A stretch of 64,000 bases of DNA from Daphnia carinata (lineage: Eukaryota; Arthropoda; Branchiopoda; Diplostraca; Daphniidae): contig NC_081337.1 in assembly GCF_022539665.2 (NCBI RefSeq), positions 7,540,679 to 7,604,678 on the forward strand, in the 5' to 3' direction. Numbering within the stretch: the stretch's first letter is position 1; each line of letters begins with the position of its first letter. This document shows, in pieces, positions 45,781 through 58,074 of the stretch. The notes beneath the pieces are model-generated. The model saw nothing but the letters and a program-made list of their open reading frames with translations, made no database searches and was not told the DNA's origin. The translations under genes and the position numbers were made by a program.

Positions 45781-48030
45781 TACAGATAAACGATAAACCA
45801 ATACCCGTCACCTTACCATCAAATGTGACAAAAACAAATATAGCAAAGCCAAAAAAAAAATTGATTAATGTAATGTGTGAACAAGCTAACACAGACAATG
45901 AAAGAAACGAATTTTGCAAAAAATATTTTATAAAAAAAATTTTATTGACAATTCTCTGCACATTACAATTATTTTTGCAACTTTAAAAAGGCACAATAGC
46001 CCTTTCAAAAGTTGCCGTCAACCCAGGCAGGGGGAGACACTGCCTTGTTGACCCACCGGGGAGATTACCCGGTGATTGGCTAAGAGAAGCCGGAAGAAGA
46101 GCTGAAGATTTGGAACATTTTTACAGGAGCGATTAACCTTTAGTTCGGATTTGTGGGCAGCCACATCACCCTCCGTGAACACATCATCGGACGAAGCGGC
46201 ACCCCACGTCCCCTTTCCGGCCAGAGCCCTCCAAACCTCGGTATATGTTGTTTTTATATATACCGTACAGTAGGGGCATGACCCCCTACGGGCTTATTAT
46301 GAGTCAAGGGGAAACGGGGCTTCAGAAAAGAAGGGAGCCCAGATATGCACTTCAATTTTTTAAATATCAAATACCGTCTGGGGAATCCGAATTAAGTATA
46401 GCAATGTCATGTCATCCATCCAATCAATACAATTTATTCAGTGTCTTGCCCCAACCAAGAATCTTTTCAGATCCAATGTTACTATTAACCTATATTGAGA
46501 AAAGAAAAACAACACCGTTAAACACATCAATTGTTGATCATGGAACTTACATGACTCATAGATTCAACTTCTGGTGGAAGCTTGGGAAAGGACATACAAA
46601 TTGCAGATTAACTTCATTGTATAAGGCTCTTGAATGATAAACTAGCACCTGTAGAATGTTGCATTGTTGATAGTTGTTTTCCCAGTACATGAAAATCCTT
46701 TCCTATTGGATAAAATTTTTTTTGGTAGATAAGACCTGGTTGGCAAAAAGGAGGAGAAATTCTTCGTCATAAATTCAAAATTATTTGAAGAAAAATCCTT
46801 TCATACCTAAAGAGTCCATGTATGATGTTCATCTCTGCAATAGCAGCAAAATTAAAACATCTTTAGGGCCATTTAAATACCCAGTTTCCCCAACACTCTG
46901 AACATAAAGGACAAGTTGTTCTTTAGACAGAGAAGCAGAATTATTTGAGGCTTCTAGCTGTGACAGAACTATAAAGGATTGCTGTTGTACTGGATTCATT
47001 AACACAAGATGGTACTTCTCATTAGGCAATTTGCATTACTCTATTAATTTACCTCACACCTTACGGTAATGCACTCTCAGTGTTTTTTCATCTGTAGGCT
47101 CACTCTTCCATCCTGTAACACTTCCAGACTTGATTTGATCCCCCGTTAAAATCTGTGAATGCAAAATAATAGCATTAAAAATACTTTTTCGATAGACAAA
47201 AAACCGAAAAGTACCTAATCCATGTTTCATGTTGAACTTGTGCCATTTCTGGGTTTCTGTACCACACCCATTTTCGGCCCAAATACGTTCCCACAATTGT
47301 TCAGTTCCTTCACTGCATGAGGTTATTACTAACGATTCTTTTAGGGCAGCACTAACAGAATTTAAATTTAACACACTGTCATGTGGTGGACTGAATAACT
47401 AAGCAATAAATAATTGTTTGTTAAAATTCTATACTTATTTTGAATTCTTATTTGAAAACTTTAGGTACCTGGCTGTGTTCACCTAATGCCAACTCATCCT
47501 CACGTTCAGTTAGAGATGAGTTTTGAAAAACCTCCTTCACTGTTTGGAAACTGTTCCGTTCCAATTTGTTCTTTTCCCCTAGCTGAGCTTGAAGACTCAA
47601 AATTTGAGCTACAAAACACGAATGAATAAAAGCAAATAAATAGAATCATTACGTGTTAGGCCTACGATCCTTAGCTTTGTTATCTAATATTTTGTGTTGT
47701 TCCAATAACTGGGCCTGCAGCTTCATAATTTGATCTAATAAACAATAATTAATAATTGAAAACCAATATAATAATGTTTATACTTACCATTTTTTTGTTT
47801 TATTATCTTATCCATTTTTCAATTGTTCCTCCAGCCACGCGTTGTTCTCCAGCCACGCTACTCAATTAACTGCTAATGGGATACAATTAACTCAAATTGC
47901 TTACATGCCTGTAATAACGAAACCGACTGATAGATGGCTACGGGTAGAAAAAAGAGAAAAAAGTGCGATTTTTTTTTTTTTTTTTTCCGCCATTTTTTTT
48001 TTTTTTTTTTATGTAAAACGGATTGCCATA
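45781..48030 (-). repeat. Right arm of the large imperfect inverted duplication
   Basis: Inverted counterpart of 43032-45259 (see that entry). The outer end has longer T tracts (about 47971-48010) than the matching A tracts on the left. Confidence 0.85.
47054..47815 (-). pseudogene. Unknown small gene, right copy
   Basis: Minus-strand counterpart of 43235-43977, starting MDKIIKQK at 47815. The core is nearly the same (EGTEQLWERIWAENGCGTETQKW), and the 3' frame is longer (SGSVTGWKSEPTDEKTLRVHYRK) because the A tract keeps six bases. Here the acceptor before that exon is TTTTAA where the left copy has TTTTAG, so its last junction does not splice in frame. Each copy therefore seems to have a different lesion. 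Confidence 0.45.
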
Positions 48031-48440
48031 AAACTATACGGTTTCGATTCAGAATTGAATGCTGATCACGGAAATCAAGTTTATTTTTCAATGAGGCTTA
48101 TAACTATAAGCCTAATATTAATTAAACGAAAAAAACGAAAAAATGAGAAAAGTCGGGCTTATTTTTTCGGGCTTAAAACTTTTTCCTGTAAAAACTGACT
48201 CATCAAAATTGGTTGAATATCACAGGATATACTCAAAATTGAATGGGGATTTGGGGAAAATTGCAATTTTTTTCATTAAGTCAATCGTTTTTGAAATACA
48301 CCGAATATTGTACAGAATGCTAGCGCGCCAGTACGCTACGGCGCTAGCGCGATGCAGCAGAAATATTCGATGTATTCCCAGAATGGTTTTCATAATGGAA
48401 AAAATAACAATTATATCGAATTTTTCCCGCGCTGCAGCAC
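48031..48440. repeat. Dispersed repeat fragment right of the inverted duplication
   Basis: Contains GAAAAGTCGGGCTTATTTTTTCGGGCTTAAAA and GCTAGCGCGCCAGTACGCTAC, which match the SoxE-intron repeat; the second block is inverted relative to it. Also carries TTCAGAATTGAATGCTGATCACG. Confidence 0.6.
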
Positions 48441-49092
48441 AAAAATTCGGTGTATGTCAAACGGTTGTCTTAACACATTAAAACATTTTGCTAGGTTGAG
48501 TTACCTGGGGAAATGTTTGCAAGTTCAAGGCAATCTAGCTGCGGTCACGAACACTCGGCAATCCTATTGGGCCTGGTTGCTGCATCAGGCCTCTATACAC
48601 AATACTTACCACGAAATCAATATTGGATCAATGGAAAAAAAGTATGCATAAAGGGAGTAACACATGAAAAGTGTATTAAGCAAAAACGTATTAGCCTAGA
48701 CAACAAAGATGAATGAAATCTGGACACTCCCGAGTATCACATTTAAGCACATAAAGGATCGAATTTAAATAGATGCAAGCTATTCGTTTCGAATAGAATC
48801 TTGAGGTGATCATGTAAATATGTAACAGGAAAATCGTGAAAGCCTTCGGATGAAAGGATATTTGAAATGTATAGCCCAGACTTCCTCACAACATTATTTC
48901 AATTCTAGTGATGAAAATGAACTAGCTTTGGGACATTGAAAGTGTGAACGTCTCATTTGTATCGGAAAATCTCATAATTGCTTTCGAGGAATTCGGTTGG
49001 CTATTACGGAGGTAAATAGAAACTTGTTTTCAACGAGGTTTGCTCAGATCGAAAGAGCTGACTTGAGTGGAAGCACTTAATCATCGTTTCAT
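48441..49092. other. Intergenic
   Basis: No gene or clear repeat recognised. The right part is the 3' flank of the LENG8-like gene. Confidence 0.5.
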
Positions 49093-52000
49093 TCACCAGG
49101 CAGTTAAATTAACAGTACTAGCTTTGCAATCAATCTGAGCTTTGCTATCATCAGAGTAGACAATAGGCAGCTCCTTTGAAAATTCGTGCCAAGCGTCCAG
49201 AGTAGGAAATCCAAGTTGCGTCGTCACCAACTCCACCGGAATATTTGGACGATAACTAATGGTATAAGTGTAAGAAATATTATTTCACGTTCAGGACAAG
49301 AACAAGTAATAGGACAAAACACGAGGATCAAAATCTTGGACTGATGCGCTCGACTGAAAAGGCAATTTTTAAAATACAAAGACTTGAAGAGAAAAAAAAA
49401 AAGTAGAAAAGACGTATAGTTCTAATAATGTTTCTGCTAAACGAGCGCAAGTCCAAGAATTTTGACCACTCTCCAAAAAATAACACGGTATCGTACAAAA
49501 CCCGTTCGTTGAAATCCTGTAAAATAACAAGTTACGTTCATCAACTTAAAACTTTCAATGGCAAGGATAAAAGCAGCTAGAAACGATTTTTCAAGAAAGA
49601 AATAACAAGGAAAGAGAATAAGCAAGGAAAACTTGTGCCTGAATCCCCTGTCAGATAAGGCACTTCAAAAATGTCTTAAAAATTAATGAAAATAAATTTA
49701 AAATAAAAGAAGCCGGAATACGTACGCTTTGATCAGAGTCTTTAAAGCAACTTTTCTCTCCCTGTCGGCAAACCAGGTGATTAAATGGGCCGACATTCGA
49801 GGAGCTTTGTTATACAGTCGGAAAAAACGTCGAAAGTTGGCCAACGCCCAGGATGAACGTACCTCTAAGGCATGAGCGACACATTCGTCGGATTTTTCTG
49901 TAGAAGTTAGGCTAGCCATGGTGGTGTTTAAATCTGCATACAAGCAACACATAGTATATACAAATTAGCCTCAAAAATAAAACGAATAAAAGCTAAATAA
50001 CAAAGAAAGAAAAAAACACACTCTTGTTTACAAGAAAGAGAACTACGAACCCATGGTACTCTTGGTAAAAATGTAGTAGAGGATCCGGTAGGCTGTAAAC
50101 TCTAAGATATTCTTGCCTCCTACTTCGTGATGAAGGGCCTTCAACTGCGTCTGGCATTGATTGAACTCTTCATGATCAGCGGCCTCTAGAGCTAGTCGGG
50201 CATGTGTTTCGTAGACTTCAACTGTAAAAGAATCCCGAATTCCCTGCACCGTCAGATCCTGTCTTATTGATTTCAATTGATCACAACAGGAACGATAATC
50301 AGGATTAGCGATCCAAGATGATTTGACCTGTACAAAACGGATTAGTTAATAACACAATCTGAATATGGCCACAAATCAATACATACTCTATAAAGTGCTT
50401 TTTTCAGAATAGGCACAGGTCTGACAGTCGACGGATCTGGAGCTGCAGTCAACCTAAAAAATGGCTTCTCAACTTCGCAACAGGTGCCAACAATAAGTAA
50501 ATTCGACCAATCTTCGTCCCCGGTAACGTCTTCCCTATACAAGCTGCTGTCACCCAATGCAGTGAGCCGTGATTTCTTGGGCATTTGGAAGCGGGCCTGA
50601 CGTTTACGCAGTTTGTCTGGAGAGGTCCAATTTGCGCCCAACACAGTTCGATTCCCAGACCCCAAAACTGCACCTACTTTCCCTGTAGCACCCACTAACT
50701 TTTTTTGGTTTTTTCTCTTCTGTTTCTTTTGTTGGGATTTTGTAAGCTTTTTGAAAGGTGTCGGTGATGAGCGACTAAAGGGAGACGAGCGTGAATGGGA
50801 CGGGGAACGGCTTCGAGACCGCGATAAGGAACGGCTGCTCGAACGTCTTCTACCAGCCGGTGAGCGAGTTGGAGATCGAGATCGAGACCGAGAAGATGAT
50901 GACGATGAAGACGATGAGGATTTTCTCAGGGCAGCACCGTAAAGTGCTTTCCGTTGTGCTTTCAGCTGAAACGAGATTTGATTTTGTTTAGTGCCAGCTG
51001 ATGCCTTCAACGGAGATATTCCTAGAATGGAAGCCCCTGTCATATGGGAGCTATTGCCCAAATCGGTTGGTTTTCCATTTTTTAAAGATGGAGCATCACT
51101 TGTAACTGGTTTGACGGCCGAAATTTCTAAGCAACTAGGTGCAGTTTTAAAAGGAGAAACATTCTTTCCACAATTTGGGATCATCCGGAATCCAGACCCT
51201 CCAGCTGGCGAGCCTCCAACAGTAACTCCAGCTTTTATAGGAGCCACACTGAATCCCGATGTCCCTGCCTTCATGTCAGAGGCAACTCCGCTTGTTGGCA
51301 CGTTTATTTCTGCCTGAAAAAAAAAAATAAATAAAAAAAAACGATTGATCGAATAAATTTTTCTTGTGACAAAGTAATTCAGCTTACCCTTGACAAATTC
51401 GGGAGGGGCTCGTTATACCAATCTTTAGTATTGGTTATTCCCTTTCTTTCAGCTGACGAGATTTTCCCCCTAAGAATTAATTCAACCAAATCTTTGTCAA
51501 CTTTCGAATGACATTTGGCAAAACAGCGTTCAACGTAAAGACGGAGGCTAGGCGGCCATTTATCCACCATTTCAGAAGTTTTAGCTTGCCCAAGGATTCG
51601 CTCCGGAGACTTGCTACTAGTGTCCTGTTGATCACTAGCAGCCACTTGTGCGTTAGTAGGGTATTGTGGAACCTGTATGGTTCCTGCACTTCCTGGTGAC
51701 TTATTTTCTTGCTTTTGCTTCTGCAATTTATTGCCCTTGGAGGGAATTGTGAATTTAATAGAACCTGGAGGGGGTGGCTCATACGAAGCTGTAACAGCAG
51801 GAGGGGGAGGAGGAGGGGGCAGAGGTGGTGGAAGGCTTGGCAAGGGTGGAGGAACAGAAGCATTTCCTACAGTAGAAGTTACAGGAGGCATTTGGTAACC
51901 ATTTCCATTCCAAGTGCCTTGTCCCATCCACTGGCCTTGCATGGGAGTCGGATACCCATACGCCTAAAACAAAGATTGCACTGAAGTATTGATAATTGTA

Positions 52001-52487
52001 CATTTTTCAAGAAATTAACTCACATATGGATAGTATGACATTTGTCCGTGCGGAACCTGGTAAGGGAACTGCCTGGAAGAAGCAATTAATCATGAATATT
52101 GAAGCTATGTTCATAGTCTTTTGTTATTCAATTGTTTAAAACCATTAATATGCACATACACCATTCATTTATGTGTACATGCAAAGCCATATGAAATCTG
52201 CTATCATGTAAAAATGAAGAGTTTAAAAACCATTCATGATAACACATCAGACTTCTTAACATAAAATCACACCTTTCTACTATTTCCTCTATCAACTCGG
52301 TGTACAAACAACCAAAAGCAGGTATATATTTGAAAATGACCTAAAGTAGTACTTACGGGTAGGCTTGGCCAGGTATTGCTCCATAATTGTAATAGCCTGC
52401 ATACGGTTGTTGCTGTTGCCATCCTGCTTGATTAGTTTGTTGTGGGTTGGCTTGTTGCTGTTGGGTATTTGGTTTCCCATCTCCCAT
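49093..52487 (-). CDS. LENG8: LENG8-like protein (SAC3/GANP/THP3 family)
   Basis: Nuclear mRNA-processing or export factor related to yeast Thp3. Exons in transcript order: 52487-52357, 52072-52024, 51963-51388, 51313-50387, 50327-50051, 49933-49726, 49255-49093; 776 residues. The N-terminus is Gln/Asn-rich ([15 protein letters not shown]), then Gly/Pro/Tyr-rich with a poly-Pro run. A Ser-Arg tract ([21 protein letters not shown]) precedes [10 protein letters not shown]. The C-terminal SAC3 domain is clear: [101 protein letters not shown] 470 bp intron precedes the last exon. Confidence 0.93.
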
Positions 52488-53099
52488 TTTAAAATTACTT
52501 TTATGCAAGGCACAATTTAATTCTACTTCTTTCTAACACTGATGGAAAACTCGTAATCGTCAAACGTTCGGCTATTTTTCTCTTCGACAAACTGGACAAC
52601 TATAGGCTATATCTTCCTAATCGAATTTAAGATATTTTTTTCACTTAATACATCTATAACCAAGAATAACTAAAAAAAAAAAGCTTTAAGTTTAGGTCAA
52701 TCAGATGGACGCACAAGCACAACGGAACGATCAGCCCGAAATAATGGAGATATCCTAGCACAAGAAGGAATGGAGTATAGGGAGACATCTGGCGGACTGA
52801 AACTGAAATGTAGATGCTTGCCTCATGAAGGGAACGGATACGGTAAGCACAAGCACAACCTTACAATCACCAAATCATGTAATTTATATATCAATGAAAT
52901 AAGGTTGCAAACGTTGTGAATAAAGCTTATTTGAGCTATTAAACTACTTCACAAATTAGACTAACGAATTCGATACATACATTTGAATGTATATTGATAT
53001 TGACGCAACATTCTTTTCGTAACGGTCTGGTTTAACATGTATTGAGCACAGTATCGGCGTATCGACAAGGTAACCAAAGAAGTGACTTGAAAAATATTT
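52488..53099. other. Intergenic, LENG8 5' flank
   Basis: No gene. Holds the LENG8 promoter side and the 3' end of the downstream-facing LRR-like gene. Confidence 0.5.
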
Positions 53100-55306
53100 T
53101 TACCAGACGTCCTCATCGTCAAACGAACCGCCGTCTACATCTTCATCATCATAATCGTCAAAAAAATCATCAATATCTTCACGGAAAACGTCAATGTCTT
53201 CCATCCAACCGCCATGGGATTCCCTTTCGTCACCGAAGCCAAACCCGTTACCCGCTCCATTATCATGGCTCGATTCTTCTGAATCGCCGCTGCTCAATTC
53301 TTCGTCAGAGGTTTCGTAAGGAAAATTCTGGGTCTGATACGGGCAAAGGATGGAGGACTGGCTGCGTTCAAACTTGAGACGTATCTTTAGAGACCCTTTG
53401 CTGAAATAATCCATCAGATCATACGAATTCTCTCTTTCTACTTTTGAATTCAGCATTCCACTAGGGAGGCCCAGCTCTTTCAGTTTCGGCAGTTGATGAG
53501 AGAGCATCTTGGTTCCAGCCATGGTTAGACCCGAACATTGTCGAATTCGTAAGATATGAATGCGTTGCCAGTACTTTGCCATATCGCACCAGTTCGCAAT
53601 GCTAGACGCTTTGGTACCAATGTGGCAGCATTCGAGGTCCAAATATAATAAAGAGCTTTTTTCTTCAAACAAATGCGAATATTGCGTATGAAGGCAAATG
53701 TCACTTTCCAGACGGTTGAGTTTAGGAAGAAAGGGCTCATGAGGCGAATATCTTTCCTCTGGATCTTCGGTTTGCAATACAATCGATGAAGCCAGGAAAA
53801 TTCGTAGGGCCTCTAGCTCTTTGCATGTAATGAGATCTGTAATATCAATGCAGTCGCAAGAAACAAAGGTAAGCTGTGTCAACTGGGCGGCAATGGCTGT
53901 AAGAATCGCTTTGCGGTAATCCGGTGACACTTTGATGAAAGTTACAAATTGGACCTGCAAAACAGACTGATTCTGGTTCCACCTACAGGTTACATATAAA
54001 CTTTAACGTTACCTTAGGCCATTCCGTAACTAAAATCGAACGAAGCTGGTCAGGTGTTACAGGATCAGTGTGCAACAGCTGGGAGAAAGTAACTTCCATT
54101 AAATTAGGACACATACGGCCAATAGCTCTCATCATCATTTCGTCACAAACATTGACAAAGTCAATGCTAGTCAGGGCGATAGGACCTGCAAAAAGCAATA
54201 AGTAATTCTCTTTTAAAACATTTCAAGGCATAAAGCAGTTTAAGCAGAACCAAGTTACCAGAAAATGGCACGTTAACTTCCCACGGTAGACGAGCGCGAG
54301 AATTAGTTCCATCACCGTCATGGTATGTAATCTGTCCGTGGTTATTTGCACTGATCTCATTTGCTGTTGGAATTTGGTGGAGAAGTTTCACAGCGGAGCT
54401 GACCGGTGAACTAAAATGATCTATTCTTTGCAAGTTCGGCAAGTTACGCAAGAGAAAGACAATGGAAGATGGTGAAAGTCTGGAGAATTCACGGCTTTTT
54501 TGAAATTTTTTCTTTTCTTCAATATCTTCTAACTGTAAGTGTTGAAGAGTGGAACAAAACGGAGTAAGATAAGCAGGTGATATTTTTTTGTTTACGTAAG
54601 TTTCTTCCTCGAGGATGGTCTCTTCATCAGCAAAACTACACATTGTTTCTCCGAACATTAACGAAAGAATATCTTTTTTCTGAAAGCGAAAACCCGTAAT
54701 GCAAAGATGAAGGAGTCGCGGGCAAGACACTCCTATACAGTTTAATAAGGTCCTATGATGCTTGTTGAGATAATAAAGCGAAAGAGTTGTCAACTTGGAC
54801 AAGGTGTTCAAGGATATCAGAATAGGATTCAGCTTCTCTATTGGTGTTGATTTTGCCACCATTTCAAAGTTTAATTTCAATTTTTCAATATTCGGAGAGT
54901 GATTGCAAATAGTCTGAACAAACTTCTCATTTGGCTCAGCTTTTGGGAAAACTACATGAGTATCAAGTTCGATAAAGCTATTGTCCAGAACACAGTCTAG
55001 AAACACCCAAATGTCTGACTTCTGGTCAGTATCATAAAAGTTTCTATTGAATTCACAGACCAGTCTTTTTCTGATCTCATCATTCATTATTCCAACAAGA
55101 TGATGGTTAAGACGATTTCTGACAAAACATCGTACGTTAGAACTGGTTAAAAAATGATTAAGGGAAATCAGAGATGAGTACGAATTCATGTCTCGTCTGT
55201 CTTCGGGCCGATGTTCTGAACAAAGTAGTAAATTACTGATAATCTCACGATAACAAGCCGTGAAAGCTGTCTCTTCAAGACGAGTGACCACATATTTTTT
55301 CCTCAT
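53100..55306 (-). CDS. Leucine-rich repeat-like protein with acidic C-terminal tail
   Basis: Exons 55306-54259, 54185-54013 and 53954-53100; 691 residues. Leu-rich segments with LRR-like spacing recur throughout (LSKLTTLSLYYLN, CPRLLHLCITGF, LRNLPNLQRIDHF, CPNLMEVTFSQLL, LPKLKELGLPSG). This resembles the curved LRR part of F-box/LRR substrate receptors, but I see no F-box at the N-terminus. The last 70 or so residues are very acidic (runs of D and E with SSGDSEES), with few basic residues. Role unknown; a protein-interaction scaffold or a lineage-specific F-box-like protein is an inference. Confidence 0.75.
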
Positions 55307-56333
55307 GCCGACAATATGAATGTCACGGATGTAGTTTCAAATAAGTTACTCGGATACTTGAGAGAAAACTGCTTATCTTCACCATAAAAACTTATTTATC
55401 TTTTAACTTCGTCTGCTATGTCGATGTGTCGTCCGCTTTTTTTAAAACTAAGGCGCCAAGAATTAGTTTTTCAAAACATTATGGGGATAAATGTAGGAAC
55501 ATTGTGATGAGTGTTGCAGGATGTTGCATCTTCCTTGACACTTATTAATATTCAAGTAAATATGACGATGTTGCAGGCCATGGCTTTCTGTACAATCACG
55601 TTCAGCTAGCTAAAACGTGTAAGTCTTCCTGTTCTATATGGAAAAAATAAGAGTTTATTCTCGAACATCGACATCTTTATACGAAAAAAATTTTCGGTGA
55701 ATTTTTCTTTTCGTCAGTTTAAAGAATCAGTAATTTAGCTCCAGAAATGATTTTAGCCACTATTTAATTTTACCATCGTTCTTTTCCATGTTTTGCCATC
55801 CACGATTCAACTTTCAACTATTGATTATTCAACAACCTTAAATGTATAGACAATGCTTTCACGCAAAGGGGCGCGATGTTGCGTGGAGTCGTGAACTCCA
55901 TCAGTCTGAACAGGATTCTGATTACAAATGGCAATGTTATTTTTAGTTTTCTAAACCAAAAAAAGCGCGTCTCACATACGTTATTTCACACCAAAGTACC
56001 AATTTTTTCATTCAGAATTTAATACACATTAACATTTTACTCAAGTTTTACTAAACATTTGATTTTTCTGTTTGTGAATTGCACGTGGATGGCGTTAAAG
56101 CGGAATGGGAGGAGTTGAGAGCGGAAAGAGAGGATTTTGCGATATATAGCCCGCCGTCTGCTTGTTTTGTTTCCTGTGCATACATGATACGTACGACAGA
56201 AGTGCCCTACACCAGTAGCAGCTAGCTAGAATAAAAAAAAAAAGGTGCACTACCAATTTTTTCCCAATTAAAAGTTAGTGTTTTGTAATTTTGAAAATTG
56301 TCGCAGCAATCTACAACCACAGTAGTTTTTAAG
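55307..56333. promoter_or_regulatory. Divergent intergenic region, LRR-like gene / PTRH2
   Basis: About 1 kb between two divergent start codons; no coding feature. Promoters of both genes are expected here by position only. Confidence 0.4.
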
Positions 56334-57252
56334 ATGTGGAAACCTAATGAAGATTTTGTTAGTATTCTGCTTTCAATGGGAATTTCCAGGAATGTTGCGG
56401 AAAGGGTAGCTATATTTCCCATTGTATACTATTCTATTCAGAGTAGGACTTATCAAGTTTTTAGGCATTGCTCAACACAGGAAATAGCTCGGCTGAAATG
56501 GCAGCTGCATGGGTTTTTGATCATCCTGATAGAACATTGCCTGAGCTTCCTCTCACTGCTGATGAAATTGCAAACCTCTCAGGTATTGGCGGCTTTCGGT
56601 GGCTCAGTTGTAAATCACAGCAATTCTCTATATCAAGTAAATTAAAAATCTTGTGATAGACTTACCACCCCAGGAAAACATGAGCGATGAGAATTGTGGG
56701 GAAGATGAGGAAGACGATGTGCTGCCAGAAGCCTATGATGGCCCATACAAAATGGTTTTTGTTGTCAACACTGAATTAGGAATGGGAGTAGGGAAAATTG
56801 CAGCACAAGTAATTCTTGGACATAATTTTAAAATGCCAAGCTTTGCTGTTATACAGCATCATTTCTGTTTGTTAAAGGTGGCACATGCTGCTCTAGGGTT
56901 ACACCGTGCGCTGATTGACAAGGAAATGGAAGAAAATGAAGAATGTGGGCCTTTGACTTGTTGGGAAGACTATGATGGGTAACATAAATTTTTCAATTGT
57001 CACATTTGTCAGCATCCTTCTCAAAACATATGTGTTTCTGTTATATATAGAGAAAGAAAAATTGCTCTGAAAGGTGAAAGCAAGGAACATCTCCTTGATC
57101 TATTAAAGCAAGCAAAAGAAGCTGGCCTTTGTCACTACTTGGTGAGCGACGCAGGCCACACGCAAGTTGCACCAGGCTCAAATACTGTGTTATCCATTTT
57201 TGGGAAAGAATCTGAAGTTAACCAAATTACTGGGAAACTGAAGTTGCTATAG
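56334..57252 (+). CDS. PTRH2: Peptidyl-tRNA hydrolase 2 with N-terminal UBA domain
   Basis: Pth2 cleaves peptidyl-tRNA released from stalled ribosomes. Exons: 56334-56405, 56465-56582, 56660-56808, 56878-56978, 57051-57252; 213 residues. Residues about 5-48 form a UBA-like three-helix segment ([34 protein letters not shown]), then an acidic linker. The Pth2 core has [69 protein letters not shown] and a C-terminal TGKLKLL. The intron after GKIAAQ must be removed to join VAHAALG, as in all family members. Vertebrate PTRH2 has a membrane anchor where this one has UBA. Confidence 0.92.
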
Positions 57253-57267
57253 CAAGCATTAAAACAT

Positions 57268-57447
57268 CTATTCAATTCCATACAAATTTCTAAAGGGTTC
57301 TCGCGTTGATTCAGTGAAATCATTGGAGTTTCGTTTCATAAGTCTTCTTCCTTTAATCCGTAAGAGCAATACCATTTCTACTGTTTTTTCGGGTAATAGC
57401 GAAAGTTCATCTAAGTCATAAAATTGACTCATCGGATCTTGTTTCAT
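57268..57447 (-). CDS. Hypothetical 59-residue ORF
   Basis: ATG at 57447 gives MKQDPMSQFYDLDELSLLPEK and ends at TAG 57268-57270, tail-to-tail with PTRH2 (stop 57252). The composition looks protein-like (acidic N-half, basic ILRIKGRR-type middle). A stop lies just upstream in frame and no clear acceptor is present, so it would have to be a single-exon microprotein. It may be chance within the PTRH2 3' UTR. Confidence 0.25.
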   Translation of the reverse strand: MKQDPMSQFYDLDELSLLPEKTVEMVLLLRIKGRRLMKRNSNDFTESTREPFRNLYGIE

Positions 57448-58074
57448 TATAAGAATAGCAAATTCATCGAACAATTATCTTGCAGGTTCTGTTATTTAAA
57501 TTGTATGGGATCCAATATTATTTATTTTATGATACCTGTAAATACGAAGTTGATTTGTTCCCATACACTGAATATGTAGACTGGCCAGTTAGGTATCGCA
57601 GCGAAAAATGAATAGGACAACAAAGTACAAAATTTGAATTGTATTTGCGTATCACTGTTGCTGGGAGCTATTTTAATTCTTTAGATCGGTCAGCAAAGAG
57701 ATCACGATTGAAATGAAAACATTCGTCGCTTTCTAGATGTCTCGGTAGAGACAAAATCCAGACAGTAAAGACAGAACTAAACGAAAATTATTTACATGCA
57801 CAAAACAAAAACGTTCCATCTCTAAATGGGATTTCAAAGAAAATGTGGTGGCAGGGAACGAGGTAGATAGCTGAAATTGTTTTGACCCACGAAATCTGAT
57901 TATTGTTCATGCAACTTGATGAATTCGAACCAAAGGGAATTTGTTGGTTAGGCTCGGTTACTGAGTGAGGTAGAGAACGTGAGTTCTAATCACTACGGTT
58001 CTAATTACTACTCTGATCATGCAGAGAAACAGCGTTTCACATTGCAAAACGGAAAGTAGAAGGGATTCACGTTC
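57448..58074. other. Intergenic between convergent genes
   Basis: No gene or repeat seen; 3' flanks of PTRH2 and the zinc-finger gene. Confidence 0.5.

Noticed and set aside
48352-48651. 99-codon ORF right of the palindrome
   Set aside because: Starts inside the dispersed repeat and has no support from splice sites or family features.
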